From positions 1,426,001 to 1,490,000 of the forward strand of contig NW_020194515.1 in assembly GCF_002865645.1 (NCBI RefSeq): a stretch of 64,000 bases of DNA, written 5' to 3'. The notes under the pieces are model-generated. The model did no database searches and was not told the origin of the DNA. It was given only the letters and a program-made list of their open reading frames with translations. Each line of letters starts with the position of its first letter. Within the stretch, counting starts at the first letter, position 1. Shown here one piece after another: positions 1 through 10,639 of the stretch. The DNA is from Hyaloscypha bicolor E. Lineage: Eukaryota > Ascomycota > Leotiomycetes > Helotiales > Hyaloscyphaceae. The translations under genes and the position numbers were made by a program.

Positions 1-27
1 AAAATCAAGCCCGGCAACAAGGAAATT

Positions 28-1107
28 ATGGGCATCGAGTTTAGCCATACTAAGTACGCCAGCCAGAAAGTCGTTCCCTTTATTAGTATCAGGCAGCTGG
101 GTTACGGTTCGCTCGGGGTCGTCGATGCGGTCCGCCCTATCGCCGGCGAGGAAGGTGCTCTCTTGGCCCGAAAGGTAATTCGAGTTCAAGGTGTGGCACG
201 AAAAATAGTGTTGCCGCTCATTCAAAGTGAAGTGGCAATTCTAAGAGAACTCAACCACCAGCATATCATCCAAGTCGTGTGCACTTATGAAACAATATCT
301 GTTCCGCGACAATTCGGTATTCTGTTATCCCCAGTTGGCGAGGAAGATCTTTTGCATTATATGGAGCGAGTCAGCGAGGATGATTTTCCTGAGAAAGATA
401 TCGCAAATTTGGAGAAGTGGCGTTATTGTCTCGCGAATGCCGTAGCGTACATTCATTCTCAAAACATTCGACACAAGGATATCAAGCCCAGCAACGTCAT
501 ATGCAAAGGGGCTGCAATTTACTTGACGGACTTCGGATCAGCACATCAATTCAGTATAGGTCTAACCAGCTCAACTGACGGGGGCCTCCTCGGCGTCACC
601 AAAATGTATAGCGCACCTGAGGTCATTGACGAAGACAGAAGAGGACGATCAGCGGACATCTTCTCTCTAGGATGTGTGTTTGCCGAGATGGCTACTGTGA
701 TTCATGGCCGAAGAGTCGAGGACTTTCACGATTTTCGAAGCGAGCCGGATCCTGACGAGCCGCAACAGATGACCATATGTTACTATGCCACAGCTTACAA
801 GCTAAGAGATTGGTTTGCCACAGGCAAAGAAAAGGAGGTTGCATCATATGCTCTGATATCTGCGATGATGAGTAGTGATCGGAAACGACGACCCACCGCG
901 GAAGAACTCAAGGGAGGCCTCCTACAAGATATAGAGTTGTCCTCGCCTTGCCAATGTTTTCAGACCGCACAGTTCTCGGGACTTCCGGCCTTGCCTACAC
1001 ATGATCCGCTTGATATCAATTACTTCCCTGACGATAAAATTGCAATCATTTTGCCGTCCGAAAGCGAGACGTCAGGAACGGTTCAAAAAGTAGTGGACAG
1101 ATATTAG
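28..1107 (+). CDS. Serine/threonine protein kinase, possibly 5'-partial
   Basis: Predicted protein kinase of 359 residues from the ATG at 28. Visible motifs: glycine loop LGYGSLGVV (24-32), ATP-binding Lys in LARKV (49), alpha-C Glu in SEVAIL (68), catalytic HKD loop in IRHKDIKPSN (Asp151, Asn156), DFG in TDFGSA (168-170) and a SAPEV activation-segment end. The HRD Arg is Lys, but every catalytic residue is present, so activity is plausible. The frame is open from base 1 through the ATG, so the true start may lie outside the window and an N-terminal domain may be missing. The family of origin is not clear; fungal kinases of this kind often sit in accessory regions, and two kinase-like relics follow on the other strand. 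Substrate unknown. Confidence 0.8.
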   Translation: MGIEFSHTKYASQKVVPFISIRQLGYGSLGVVDAVRPIAGEEGALLARKVIRVQGVARKIVLPLIQSEVAILRELNHQHIIQVVCTYETISVPRQFGILLSPVGEEDLLHYMERVSEDDFPEKDIANLEKWRYCLANAVAYIHSQNIRHKDIKPSNVICKGAAIYLTDFGSAHQFSIGLTSSTDGGLLGVTKMYSAPEVIDEDRRGRSADIFSLGCVFAEMATVIHGRRVEDFHDFRSEPDPDEPQQMTICYYATAYKLRDWFATGKEKEVASYALISAMMSSDRKRRPTAEELKGGLLQDIELSSPCQCFQTAQFSGLPALPTHDPLDINYFPDDKIAIILPSESETSGTVQKVVDRY

Positions 1108-1111
1108 GAGG

Positions 1112-1770
1112 TTACGTAAAATAAAAAGGCTGTCTCGACGCCGATACCAGATAGCTTCCCAGCCTACGATTAATAGAGAAGAAATGGCAAGCCATCAGAA
1201 CAACCCGGACTTTTCGTTGTGATTTAGCGGATGTCAGGACTTGTGCTGCTCGCCTAGCCAAACGAGTGGGTGACGGGATGCTGGATTTCGTGGGTCTCAC
1301 CCTCCTCCTGTTTGGCTTTGAACTTGGCGCAGCTGATTCTTCACCATTATGTTCTCCGTTGTAGCCGTAGCGAATGCACATCCATATAAAGACATAGAAA
1401 AAAGACTCAAGATCGTGCCGATAAGTGTGGCCCTTGCCTTGAAGTACCTCGATTGCCATGAACTGTGTGGTTCCAGTCCGGTGACTAGCTCCACTAGGCA
1501 CGCAATTCAACTCTTTTCCTAAGTCCATATCAATTAATCTCCCTTTCGGGACTCCTTTACTAACAGGGGTTGTAATAATGATATTATTTTCAGAAATGTC
1601 CCGATAGAGCATCTTCCTATCCTCTAAAAGTGACTTATAACCCGTAATAGCATTGCGAAACGCTTCTAAAAGCTCTCTAACTGATTTATATAAATAAAGT
1701 GGTCGTTCAGCCGGTAAAATTATTAAGCAGGTATGTATTCGGTTGCCATACGTCTTACTCTCCTAACTCG
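1112..1770 (-). pseudogene. FunK1-type fungal kinase, relic
   Basis: The minus strand reads as the middle of the fungal-specific FunK1 kinase family. In order are a stretch like RIHTCL, then SVRELLEAFRNAI, LYRDISENNIIIT (catalytic loop), LIDMDLGKEL (DFG equivalent), GTTQFMAIEVL and TYRHDLESFFYVFIWMC. The segment is open for about 180 codons, but there is no family N-terminus, the C-terminus dissolves into unrelated sequence after about 1370, and upstream is AT-rich. I read it as a truncated copy rather than an expressed gene. FunK1 genes occur in many copies in filamentous ascomycetes. An expressed short gene using the ATG at 1612 cannot be excluded. Confidence 0.65.
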
Positions 1771-1774
1771 TTAG

Positions 1775-2385
1775 GCTATTAGCTTTGGGTTCCTCGATAC
1801 TCTAGACATTGGAAATGTCTTACTCGTACTTCTTTATATCCGGCTCAGAATTCGTAGCAACTATCTGACTATTATCCGATTTGAATCTCTTTATTATATT
1901 ACTCTTAGTAGATCCTTTGTCACGTTTTCTTTTCTGCCCGGAAAACGATACTAGAGTACTACTTATAGTAATTCCGAGACCGGTCAAGCGTTCTATACTA
2001 CTTCTGGATCTTCCCCGGAAACTACTTCTAGTTCTCGAATTTATTCGACTGAACTCCGTACTAATATCGACCCAAGAAGCTTTATTAGAGAGTTTTCATA
2101 GCAGCCCAAATTTCAGGCCTTTCCGCAAACTTGTAATAGTATTTATACTTCTATTAATAATAATCTATTTATAATGGAACCATTTGGTAATACCTATAAC
2201 TCCTCTTTCTCAAGCCAAATTTAATAGCCTTCTCTTCTATTGCCTCTTATTAAACAGCCAAGTAAACTTAACTATATATTCTTATCTTATTAAATTACTT
2301 CTCTTTCCTTAATAATATATTATTTTTCTATATATTAATTTTTTTTTTTACTAATAACAAAACTTGGGGTTATTTTTTAATATAG
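1775..2385. other. AT-rich decayed sequence, no gene
   Basis: Strongly AT-rich with many stops in all frames; it lies directly upstream of the FunK1 relic and probably contains its decayed 5' part. Base composition contrasts sharply with the kinase gene at 28-1107 and fits RIP-type mutation. A Ser/Arg-rich minus-strand stretch at about 1880-2110 is still readable but I do not recognise it. Confidence 0.45.
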
Positions 2386-2389
2386 CCGA

Positions 2390-3190
2390 GTCTAACGAGC
2401 AGTCGATTTGTGTCCAGAAATTCAGCTTCATACCCAAATGCATTATTACTCTTGTCCAGACATGTCAAGCAAGCCACAACTGTTCCCGTATACTTACAGC
2501 CTATCTAGGAAGGCAGTTTCGTTTCGGCGATTTGAACAAACTCTTGTTTAGCTCGAAAGCTTTCTTCATTGTATTTTTGGTCGGAAGATACAACACATGG
2601 GAGATCAATGGGCTGGCAGCTGGCGCAGTGCTAGATCTATACAAAACAAGAGAAGTCCCCATCCCGATCTCTAGCATACACACACCATTGTACTACATCA
2701 CATAATCTATTTTCCGATCGCACTTCTTGTCGGGTAGGTAGCGGTACATTTCTTCTGCCATGACCCGTCACCGCGATATATTATCTTTCCGCCCTCCAAA
2801 CGAGAGCCCTCGAACCCCGAAATGCATGAGAAGCGCCATGCTCGACTTTAAGGATAAGAGTTGTCTCAAGACGGATGTTCTTGTGGACGAATCTGGGGAG
2901 CGCACGAGCATGACGGCTTTGGCAAGTTCATTCGCGAGGGAAAACCGGTCGTCTAAAGGCTGCTCTTCAATATCAGAGAGAATGAGCTCACGAAGAACTT
3001 GTGGCTCTCTGACTTGAGGAGGGACCGAGAATGCAAACCTTGTGCGTTGCAAAACTGCTGCTCCTGAGTTTGAGGCATCCGTAGGTATTTTCACCCACGC
3101 GTGAGGAACCAACATCGCAAATTGCGAAGATTTGACATTTTTCAATATCTTGACCAGGTGCAAATATGAACGAGCATCAACGTCTCACTT
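2390..3190 (-). pseudogene. HeLo-associated kinase-like protein, frameshifted relic
   Basis: The minus strand carries the C-terminal half of the kinase-like proteins linked to HeLo (prion-inhibition) domains. In order: VPHAWVKIPT, DDRFSLANELAKAVML, then after a shift to another frame FVHKNIRLETTLIL, later NGVCMLEIGMGTSLVLY, and in a further frame KYTGTVVACLTCLD. These pieces are collinear but need at least two frame changes, with stops between them, so the gene is broken. The HKN motif replaces HRD, as is usual for this pseudokinase-like family. The N-terminal HeLo domain is not visible upstream. It lies tail to tail with the intact kinase gene, beyond the FunK1 relic. Confidence 0.6.
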
Positions 3191-3518
3191 AGAGGAGCAA
3201 GATCTTGGCCGTTGTGGCAAATTTCCCTATGTTAGCTCTTATCACTGTTCAAGAATGCTCCACGAGATGATGTATATATAGCACTTGCGATAGTAAATGT
3301 TGTTTGATAGTGATGGCCCAGTTTCTATAACTTCTTTAGATTTGCTCCCTCGCGGTTTCGGTTGCCTTTTTCTATGGCTCCTTCATCATTTCTGACTGCT
3401 CTTAGAGGTGCGGTTCGGGTTAGGAAAGCATCTAGCTGTGCCTATCCTTCAAACATCCCACGTTATTTCAAGGTACAATCCGCAATCTTGTCTAACCATT
3501 TTGCTAATTCATTGTAGT

Positions 3519-4348
3519 CACCCTATGCTGGCATCGTAATCTATACGGCAAAAAGCCTTTTAACTAAACTGTCCATCCTCGAACAATACCTACGCATCTC
3601 TACGCCAGGCCATACCCACAAACCATATACGTCTCCGTAATGCTCGTCATCATGTTCGCGCTCGTAACGCTACCCTCCTGCACGTTTGGCTGCCATCCAA
3701 TTGCCTATTCCTAGGACAGCACGATTCCCGGTAGAGAGTGCTTAACCGAGATGCATTGTATCTTGCGAACGGAAGTATCAACAACGCCACCAACCTCCTG
3801 ATCCTCATTCTCTCAATTTTCATTCTGAAATATCTATCAAGGCCGAGGATGGAAAAGATCTTCCTGATAGGCACTGCTTCTCTCTGAGGAGCGTATGCGA
3901 TGACTGCCCTTCCCCCTTCTTTCCCTGGCATGTTCGAGGAGTTGAGGCTGGTGATGGTGTAACATGGCATACATAGCATCTTTTCTCCGCCTCCCCACCT
4001 TCACAACCTTGTTCCAAACACCCAACTTCCTCTGGAACAGCACGGGCGCGGCATATTGATCTGTTATCGAGCTCAACGTTGGGACTATCTATGCGTCTAT
4101 CATCACCTGCGACCATTGCTTTCAAAAATTCATCCATGAATTTTCTCGACCCGTTCTTGCATCCTCAGCAGAACCCGTATTTCTCGATTAATGACACCAG
4201 ACGGAAAGTTTCAAGAAAGGGATTTGATGTGATCGAGGAGGCTGCGGAGTGGAGATTGACGGACCGGGATGCAGGGTTGAAGAAGAATGCTGAGAGCGTA
4301 GAGATTAGAGTTGAGACGGAGTTCCGGGTTAGGGATGGGAGTGTTTAG
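3519..4348 (+). pseudogene. Rhodopsin-like (SAT4/PTH11-type) membrane protein, relic
   Basis: Pieces in different plus-strand frames follow the order of the fungal rhodopsin-like integral membrane family (PF20684 type). About 3520-3600 reads GIVIYTAKSLLTKLSIL, like the conserved TM4 region (LTKLSILxxYLRI). About 3735-3870 reads ATNLLILILSIFILKYL and then EKIFLIGTASL, matching the next two helices. About 4055-4140 reads VIELNVGTIYAS and FQKFIHEF, resembling the family's VGIxCAxLPTLRPxFxKF motif. The final 90 codons (4079-4348) look like the hydrophilic tail. Stops and frame changes separate the pieces. The assignment rests on remembered family patterns. Confidence 0.45.
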
Positions 4349-4891
4349 AACTTTAGGGTGGTCATTTCAAGACTGCAGTGGCATCAGGAACCTAGGACTA
4401 GAGGGAGCTACGGTTGGGATTTTGGTGTTATCAAGTTTCTTCAAGCTGGCAATGGCAGACTTTTGCTTGCAAGTATACTTTTCATTCTCAACACTCCAAG
4501 GGTTCGGGAATAGTATTGAATTAACATCATGTGGAGCCCTAAGCGAAAAGGAAAAGGGTGCCAATATGGAGCTCCTTTTCCAAGTCTTTATCACATTTTG
4601 CCTGTTAATCTTTGGAATATTTTATTGACGATGTAGAGCCATTGTTATCTTCCATAGCTGAAAGCTGCCCGGGACAGTCTTGATCTTCAATCACACCTCT
4701 CCGCGGAGTACGACGTGCCACATCTCTCTACCACCGACGCTTGGGTATGATATCACTCCAAACGCTTTATATTCCGGTATCCCTGTTGAAGACCTCGCAT
4801 GCACTGCGTGATAAGCTGTAGCCTCTAGGGGGGAGTGCTCTTCTCACAGGATTCAACTAATTCCATTAATAAATCGAAAACGCCATGTGCA
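4349..4891. other. Intergenic, nothing recognised
   Basis: Only short unrelated ORFs on both strands. It serves as the 3' flank of the HET gene that ends at 4892. Confidence 0.4.
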
Positions 4892-7127
4892 TTATTCTAC
4901 TATTCCTACCCTCAATTGAGCTTTCCGCGAATACTTTAATATCTCTGGAAGCCCTAGACCCCCTAGAAACTCAAAGATTGAGTCCTCCCGGTCGTCTCGG
5001 ATCATATCTCCTATCGTGATTCGATCAGACTCTGTTGGACGACCCCATCCAGACAACATCTCCTGGCCATCGCAGCCCAAGAACAGATATGTTCCATCTT
5101 TAAGTTTATAGCTGATGACATCTCGCGTAAGGTCTTGCGACTCTGCAACATCCCGGCTTTCGAGCCAGCGATCAAAGAATCCGCGATATCTGAAGTCCTG
5201 CTCCTTCAAGTCATGCACAATTGACACGCCAAACTTTTCCCGATCCAGCAGGGCTAGAATCAATCCATATGTTTCCCCATTTTTTATACTGCGGATTGTG
5301 AATGCGACTGAATACTGGTGCGGTCCATCTCTCCTTCTATTTTCGTATGCCCGGAGGAGGGCCGTGTAGATTGTCTCACCCGATACATTCTCGATCACCA
5401 CGTTTTCCTCCACCTCGCCCCAAAAACCCCCAACTTCTACCCCGGCCGTGAGCGAAATAGCACAATCTAGAGCAATTGGAACCATCCCCCTGTTGACGTG
5501 ATGTTTCGGAGGTAAACTGGGTCGAGGATTCGATATAAGGACATCGTTCATTTCAAAAGTCTCAAATGATTTGAAACGAACTGCGGAGTCGACAACTTGC
5601 AGATCGAGGGCCTCGTTGTCGGTACTTGACTGTTGGACGATACGACGATATCGCCCGAGTCCGGTTTGGGCAAGAGTGATCATAATGGCTCGTCTTTTGT
5701 TCCCCTCAATACGGAAGTGGCCCAACATGGTCTCGAAACGGAGTTCATCTACTTGGAAAAGCTTGTCACCCTGGCGAAGTGGCCGCATCTGTAGTCGGGC
5801 ACACATGGAGTACGGGGACACTGGTTTGATGTTTCCCACAAAATTTAGGTCATCGGGCTTCAGGCGCATAATAAAGCCTAGTTTTTTGAAGCAGCGTGGA
5901 GATGGGGCAAACAGATCAACCTCCTCATACTCGCTCCCGAAGAACTTTTTACTGCCGGCAGATTCAATTAGGCTTCCGTGAGAGTAGAAATGGAAAGGAC
6001 GGCAACTAACCGCGAGACACGAGGTAAAGACAATGCTTTCCATGCAAAGATGCTGTGATCGGAAAACGACTGAAATATCATCACCTGCAGTCTGAAGAAT
6101 GCATTTCGCTCTCCTTCGCCGTACAGAATGGGCATGTTGACGCCGAAAAGACCTAGGAGGGAGTATGCCAGGTCTTCTGGTCTCGTAGTCTCTCGATTCG
6201 CCGCCCCTACCAGGTCCAAAATTTAGCCTCCAAAGTATACAGTTGGCCAAGACAAGGGGAAGTCAAGTGCTCCCAAGTGTTCCAGGAACAAAGAGGAAAT
6301 AGTGGTGTTGACCAGCGCTTACATGACATCCGTGCTGCAACGCTCAAAGTGTGCAAATGTTCTAGGCCATTCCTTTGGAGTATCTCCTTTTGAACACCAG
6401 TAATCTCATGAAGTTCATCAATCAGCTCCGATCGAATCCCGAGAAAAGTCCAGTTTCGCTTGTAGAACCAAACATCCTTCGGTGCAATCAATTCCTGCAA
6501 AGTCCATCCCCGGTTAAACCAAACCGATTTACGTGGATGTCCTCTATATTTTGGATGACGTCGTGAGAGTCCCCTGTAAGAATCTTTATTCCCCCAGTCC
6601 GTACTGACATCAGAGAGGTACGCTATGCACAAGGTAGCGCATCGATACCAAGCAAACATAGAATTGAGCGACTCGGACAATTCGGTACTGCTGTTTTTGT
6701 CAATGCAACAAGTATCGATCCAAACATATGATATGCCAAACTGTTCTGCGATTTTACAAAAGGCTAAAACCTTTGCCCAACCATCTGGCTTGGCGGCTTG
6801 GGATTCATGGACGTGGGCCACTGTATCCGGGGATCTTTGGACACTGGATTCAGTGTTGGCAGAGACTGGCCGGACACTGAGCGGATCAGAGAGCACATCA
6901 GTCTGTGATTGACCTTCGATCTTGCGAGAAAGCGCATCGAGGCGTCGTTCAGTCTCCTCAAGCTTCCTCTGCAGGCTTCGCAATTTCCGAGTTTCAGGCT
7001 TCTCTTCAACGTCCTCGAATAGTACCTCCTCATCCTCCCAACGGTGAGACAAGATGGCGTAGCTAGGAGCGACATCTGCATTATGGAACCATTCCAACTT
7101 TAAGGTTTTGATATTGAGGAGCCGCAT
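4892..7127 (-). CDS. HET-domain protein with inserted coiled coil
   Basis: Heterokaryon-incompatibility (HET) domain protein, about 679 residues. Proposed exons (minus): 7127-6323, 6206-6032, 5951-4892; the lengths close in frame. Start ATG at 7127 gives MRLLNIKTL, the usual HET opening. HET motifs in order: APSYAILSHRW, VWIDTCCIDKNSS, then WFNRGWTLQELIAP, and in exon 2 AYSLLGLFGVNMPILYGEGE. The first intron has a canonical gtaagc donor; the second donor (gtcttt) is weak and could be misplaced. Between the SHRW block and GWAKVLAFCKIA, where relatives have a short linker, there is a charged insert of about 75 residues predicted to form a coiled coil. The roughly 370-residue C-terminal region is not recognised. 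HET domains trigger cell death when non-self hyphae fuse; the partner cannot be told from sequence. Confidence 0.8.
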
Positions 7128-7800
7128 ATTGGCGATGGTTGCGGGTACTTTGGGAACCACTTTTAGATGGAGTTGGAAGAGAGAAGAAGATGTGGGGCGG
7201 GGTTGACACGCGGCTGAGTTCTGGTGCATGCCGCGTCGTAGGATTCCCTCCAATGACGAGGTGGTTCATACCAAACTCGGGCGTGGGAAAGAGTGCTGAA
7301 AACCGGGAACTATCTTTAGGTCGGTTCCTAAAATTTGAAACTCAGCCATGACAACGAGTTTCTGTTCTGAGAAGAGGTCATGAAAATGCCTGCAGCTGAA
7401 ACCGAGGAGGGGTCTGTTGCTTCTGTTGGTGTTTGGAGCAAGTGAAATAAATTTTAGCGGTTTCTACGCGCGGGGCAGGAGACTGGAGTATCGCATGGTT
7501 ACACTAACAGTGCTATATTTACCCGGATAATGGACATCCAGCCTTCTCCATCTGCTCTGTGCATTTCTTTTTTAATTAATTTCGCTCGCTGCTGGAGTGA
7601 ACCTCAAAAGTGCAGCCATAGTGAGCACAGGCTGGTCCTAGATTCAAACGTGCGGCAACCAGATCCAATTGGAAACTGCAAGCACTGGGGGAACCCGTCG
7701 AGGTAAGAAATCACTCCGTGCCTCGTTGGAAGAGATGTTCATCCATGAACCCTAGGAATGGGTTGGCGACAGCCTCATGACCGTGCGACTGGAGCCTCTC
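7128..7800. other. Intergenic between HET gene and membrane pseudogene
   Basis: Probable promoter region of the HET gene (minus strand) and 5' flank of the plus-strand pseudogene. No coding pattern recognised. Confidence 0.4.
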
Positions 7801-7804
7801 TGCG

Positions 7805-9143
7805 ATGAACGCGACATCCTGCTCTGGCTGCGATGAGAAGCCTGCCTTGGTTGGTTGGGTGTATGAGTCTCCAGGGTGAGGAACGCTGACTCTGGTTGTT
7901 ACCTGTCTTTTCACCATATTTCTTTGCACCTGGGTGGTGATACATCCGCGAGTGTACAAAAGTCGACTGCTTGGCGCAATGTACAAAATTACACTGTTCA
8001 TCAAGGCCATCCTCGCGCCAGAATTCATCGCCGTCGAAGGACTGCAGGAATGGACTCAGTGCCGGAAGATGAAAAAAGAGTGCGTGGAAATCGCGGGAGA
8101 CGATTTCAAGCTCATCCATGCTTTCTACGTTAGCATGCTCGCTCTCAGGTATAGAACAGACTGTGGGGATAGAGTGATTTGGCCGAATCAGTACACCTGG
8201 CTGCTGCAGCAACGTCTCATTGATTGGAGGGACCACGAAAGTTGGGGTCTCGACGAATGGGTGATTCGGGACAAGAGCAATGCAGACAGCGCCGTGAAAG
8301 TGGTAGCTTTCTGTCAAGTTCTCTGGTTCGTGGCACAGAGTATCATGCGCGCTGCCCATGGGTTTCCACTGTCCCAGCTCGAATCGATGACACTCATCTA
8401 CATCCCATTATTCGCGGCCACATATTTCTTCTGGTGAATCAAGCCCAAGGATATCAAGACACCCTCTGTCGCCGATCTGCTGAGCATGCTGCCCGAGCAA
8501 AGAATCATCTTCGAATCAATGGCGGTTAGCAATAAGTTTGACAATGAGAGCTTGGAAGAACATGTGTCGCTCTGGAATGTCTGGTATCTCACCCCTCGTG
8601 TATTTGAGAAGGAGGGAGAGGATAAGCGGCTATGGCCACGTCGGCCACAAAGACTATTCGGATCAAAAAGGGCGAGTATGTTGCTCAACAAGAAGAGAAA
8701 CCAAAGCAGAATGTCGAGCATGCGATGGACATTGAAGAAGGTATCTGCTGTGATGCAGCGACGCTATAGACAAAGCAGCAGTCAAAGAAACTGTAGTTGC
8801 ACACTGGGACCCAAAGCCGAATCATTCAAAGCTTTGGCCTGCGATCTGCCTTTTTGGAGTTCCGTTTGGAGCACTCCATCTCATCTCATGGATCACTATT
8901 TGCCCAACGGTAGTCGAACTTTGGTTGGGGCGCTTTGCTGCACCCATGTCTATTTTCTCTATGCTTATTTTCATGCATTTCGAAAAGGTCGTTTTCCGTT
9001 GGGGTGGCCCGCTGACCATGATCAGTCTCGTGTCACCTGCATTCTACTTTCTTAGCCGACTTGTCATGATAGGGGAGGTCACTGCTGCACTGAGAGCTGA
9101 AGATCCTGCGATCTATGAGACGTATGTTGCGTCAACTTATTGA
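7805..9143 (+). pseudogene. Multi-pass fungal membrane protein, interrupted by TGA codons
   Basis: Plus-strand remains of a family of fungal integral membrane proteins of unknown function. From the ATG at 7805 the frame reads through VGWVYESPG, meets TGA (7877-7879), then continues in frame with GTLTLVVTCLFTIFLCTW, LAPEFIAVEGLQEW and AAHGFPLSQLESMTLIYIP to a second TGA (8435-8437) inside YFFW-stop-IKPKD. The same frame continues to about 8630; two frame changes follow, after which the last TM block reads LWPAICLFGVPFGALHL, CPTVVELWLGRF and FFLSRL-like helices, ending in TYVASTY-TGA (9141-9143). At the second TGA relatives would have a second Trp (TGG), and at the first probably Arg (CGA). At least two nonsense changes and two frameshifts make this a pseudogene. 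The intact protein would have five or six TM helices. Confidence 0.65.
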
Positions 9144-9424
9144 ATACATCTCCTTTGAAGAACGGTTCGAAGAGAAAGATGCCATTGCGGTATATCCAAC
9201 GACTCTTTAGCGTTCACATCATGTATCTAAGAATGAAGCAGGAGAGCGACTGTCTTCCCCATGTGGGTCATCGTTATAGAGTTTGTGAAAAGCAGTCCAA
9301 TACCAGCAAAACAAGATGGGTATGTCAACAAATAGCAACGGCACATGGTATATTGAAATTGCAGGAAAACCAGGTCATAGATGACTCCATCAATTGCCTC
9401 CTATTCTTCCAGCTTTCACTCTAC

Positions 9425-10639
9425 TTAGCACGTGAATGACGGGTCCAACGCTTGAAAAATACGCATGACGGCCATGGTGATTACTGGATTTCCCATGATA
9501 ACATCATGCAAACCACTTTTCAATATCTCCTCTCGAATTATCCCATGTTCCGTGTGCCACTCCATGACCGATCCAGCGGCCCCAAGATCCTTCTTTCTTT
9601 CGGTTTTCTTCTCTTCAAGCTCGTCATAACTTATTCCTACAAGTGTAGTGGTATTGACAGCGTGCCAGAAGAGAGTTGTGGTATGGTCCCAAGGAACGTC
9701 ATAATCGTCCTCAGCATGAATCAGAGTCATGCGGTACATTTCCCCGTTGGCTTCATTGGTTCGTATGTATTGTGCGATGCGGTCTTTGGTTGACCATTTA
9801 TCTCGCATGAAGCGTTGGAGGTAGTTGAATAATACCGGGAACTTCGCGAGAGGCGATAATAGGGGAATGGTACCTACCAAACGATACGATGACGCCAGTG
9901 TCGCCGCATCTATAAATGGCGCAACTAGAACTGTGCCTGCGAAAACCGCTGGCGGAGACTTCAGTGCAAAATAGTTGGAAATAGCGGCGCTTACAGCTGT
10001 ACCCATAGATTGGGCAAAGACGAGAATCCTGTTGGGTGGAATACCAGCAACATTCAATGCCCAGTCGATAACTGCATGAGCATCGAGCAGAATCCCATCT
10101 TCCGAGGGTGTGCCAGTGCTCCTCCCAAAACCTCGATAGTCAAATGTCAACACATGTATCTTGCCTGGCTGTCCTGCGGATAACGCGTGATAATTGGGGA
10201 CTCTGTAGCCTGAACCAACGGTGCCGGCAGCCCCATGGAAATGTAGAATGAGTCGAGCATCAGGATCATTACGCAGCAGCTTGAACGCGTGTCTAGAAGT
10301 GATATCCGAAACCACACCAGCAGGCTCTCCGAGGAGGGCAACTTCATGTTTGCGATACAGTTCGACCGGAAGAATGTGCCATGCATGTAGCTTTTCGCCG
10401 TCGGAGGATTCGAGGAAGAAGGTGGTAACTTGATTGCGCATGAATCCAAAAGATTCGGGGACGTCTAGATCCTTGAACCAGGTCATCTGGATTTTGTGGA
10501 GGTAAACAACGTGGGTTTGGAAGGCGGAGGTTGAGAGTAGTCCCAGCAGGCCGGCATACAGGCCAACCAAGATTGCTGCAGATATGCCGCCATACTTGAA
10601 GATGATAGCGACCATTTCACCAGTGATTGATCTGATCAT
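9425..10639 (-). CDS. ABHD12-like alpha/beta hydrolase
   Basis: Single-exon serine hydrolase of 404 residues; the first ATG (10639) gives MIRSITGEM, and the open frame upstream lacks an ATG. An N-terminal membrane anchor (about residues 7-32) is followed by a lumenal or cytosolic hydrolase domain. Visible features: oxyanion motif LILHFHGAAGTVGSGYR, FDYRGFGRSTG, nucleophile elbow FAQSMGTA (Ser in QSMG), the acid in HAEDDYDVPWDHT and the catalytic His in SGLHDVIM. This matches the ABHD12/Bem46-like group, which act on lysophospholipids or other esters. It lies 393 bp downstream of the polyketide synthase on the same strand, so it could be a tailoring or releasing hydrolase for a PKS without a thioesterase domain; equally it may be an unrelated lipid enzyme. 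Confidence 0.85.
   Translation of the reverse strand: MIRSITGEMVAIIFKYGGISAAILVGLYAGLLGLLSTSAFQTHVVYLHKIQMTWFKDLDVPESFGFMRNQVTTFFLESSDGEKLHAWHILPVELYRKHEVALLGEPAGVVSDITSRHAFKLLRNDPDARLILHFHGAAGTVGSGYRVPNYHALSAGQPGKIHVLTFDYRGFGRSTGTPSEDGILLDAHAVIDWALNVAGIPPNRILVFAQSMGTAVSAAISNYFALKSPPAVFAGTVLVAPFIDAATLASSYRLVGTIPLLSPLAKFPVLFNYLQRFMRDKWSTKDRIAQYIRTNEANGEMYRMTLIHAEDDYDVPWDHTTTLFWHAVNTTTLVGISYDELEEKKTERKKDLGAAGSVMEWHTEHGIIREEILKSGLHDVIMGNPVITMAVMRIFQALDPSFTC

Noticed and set aside
5115..5981. Plus-strand ORFs of 84 and 136 codons over the HET gene
   Set aside because: Antisense of HET exon 3, Arg/Ser-rich without motifs.
7775..8359. 194-codon minus ORF over the membrane pseudogene
   Set aside because: The plus strand carries the collinear membrane-protein frame; the minus frame has no motif.
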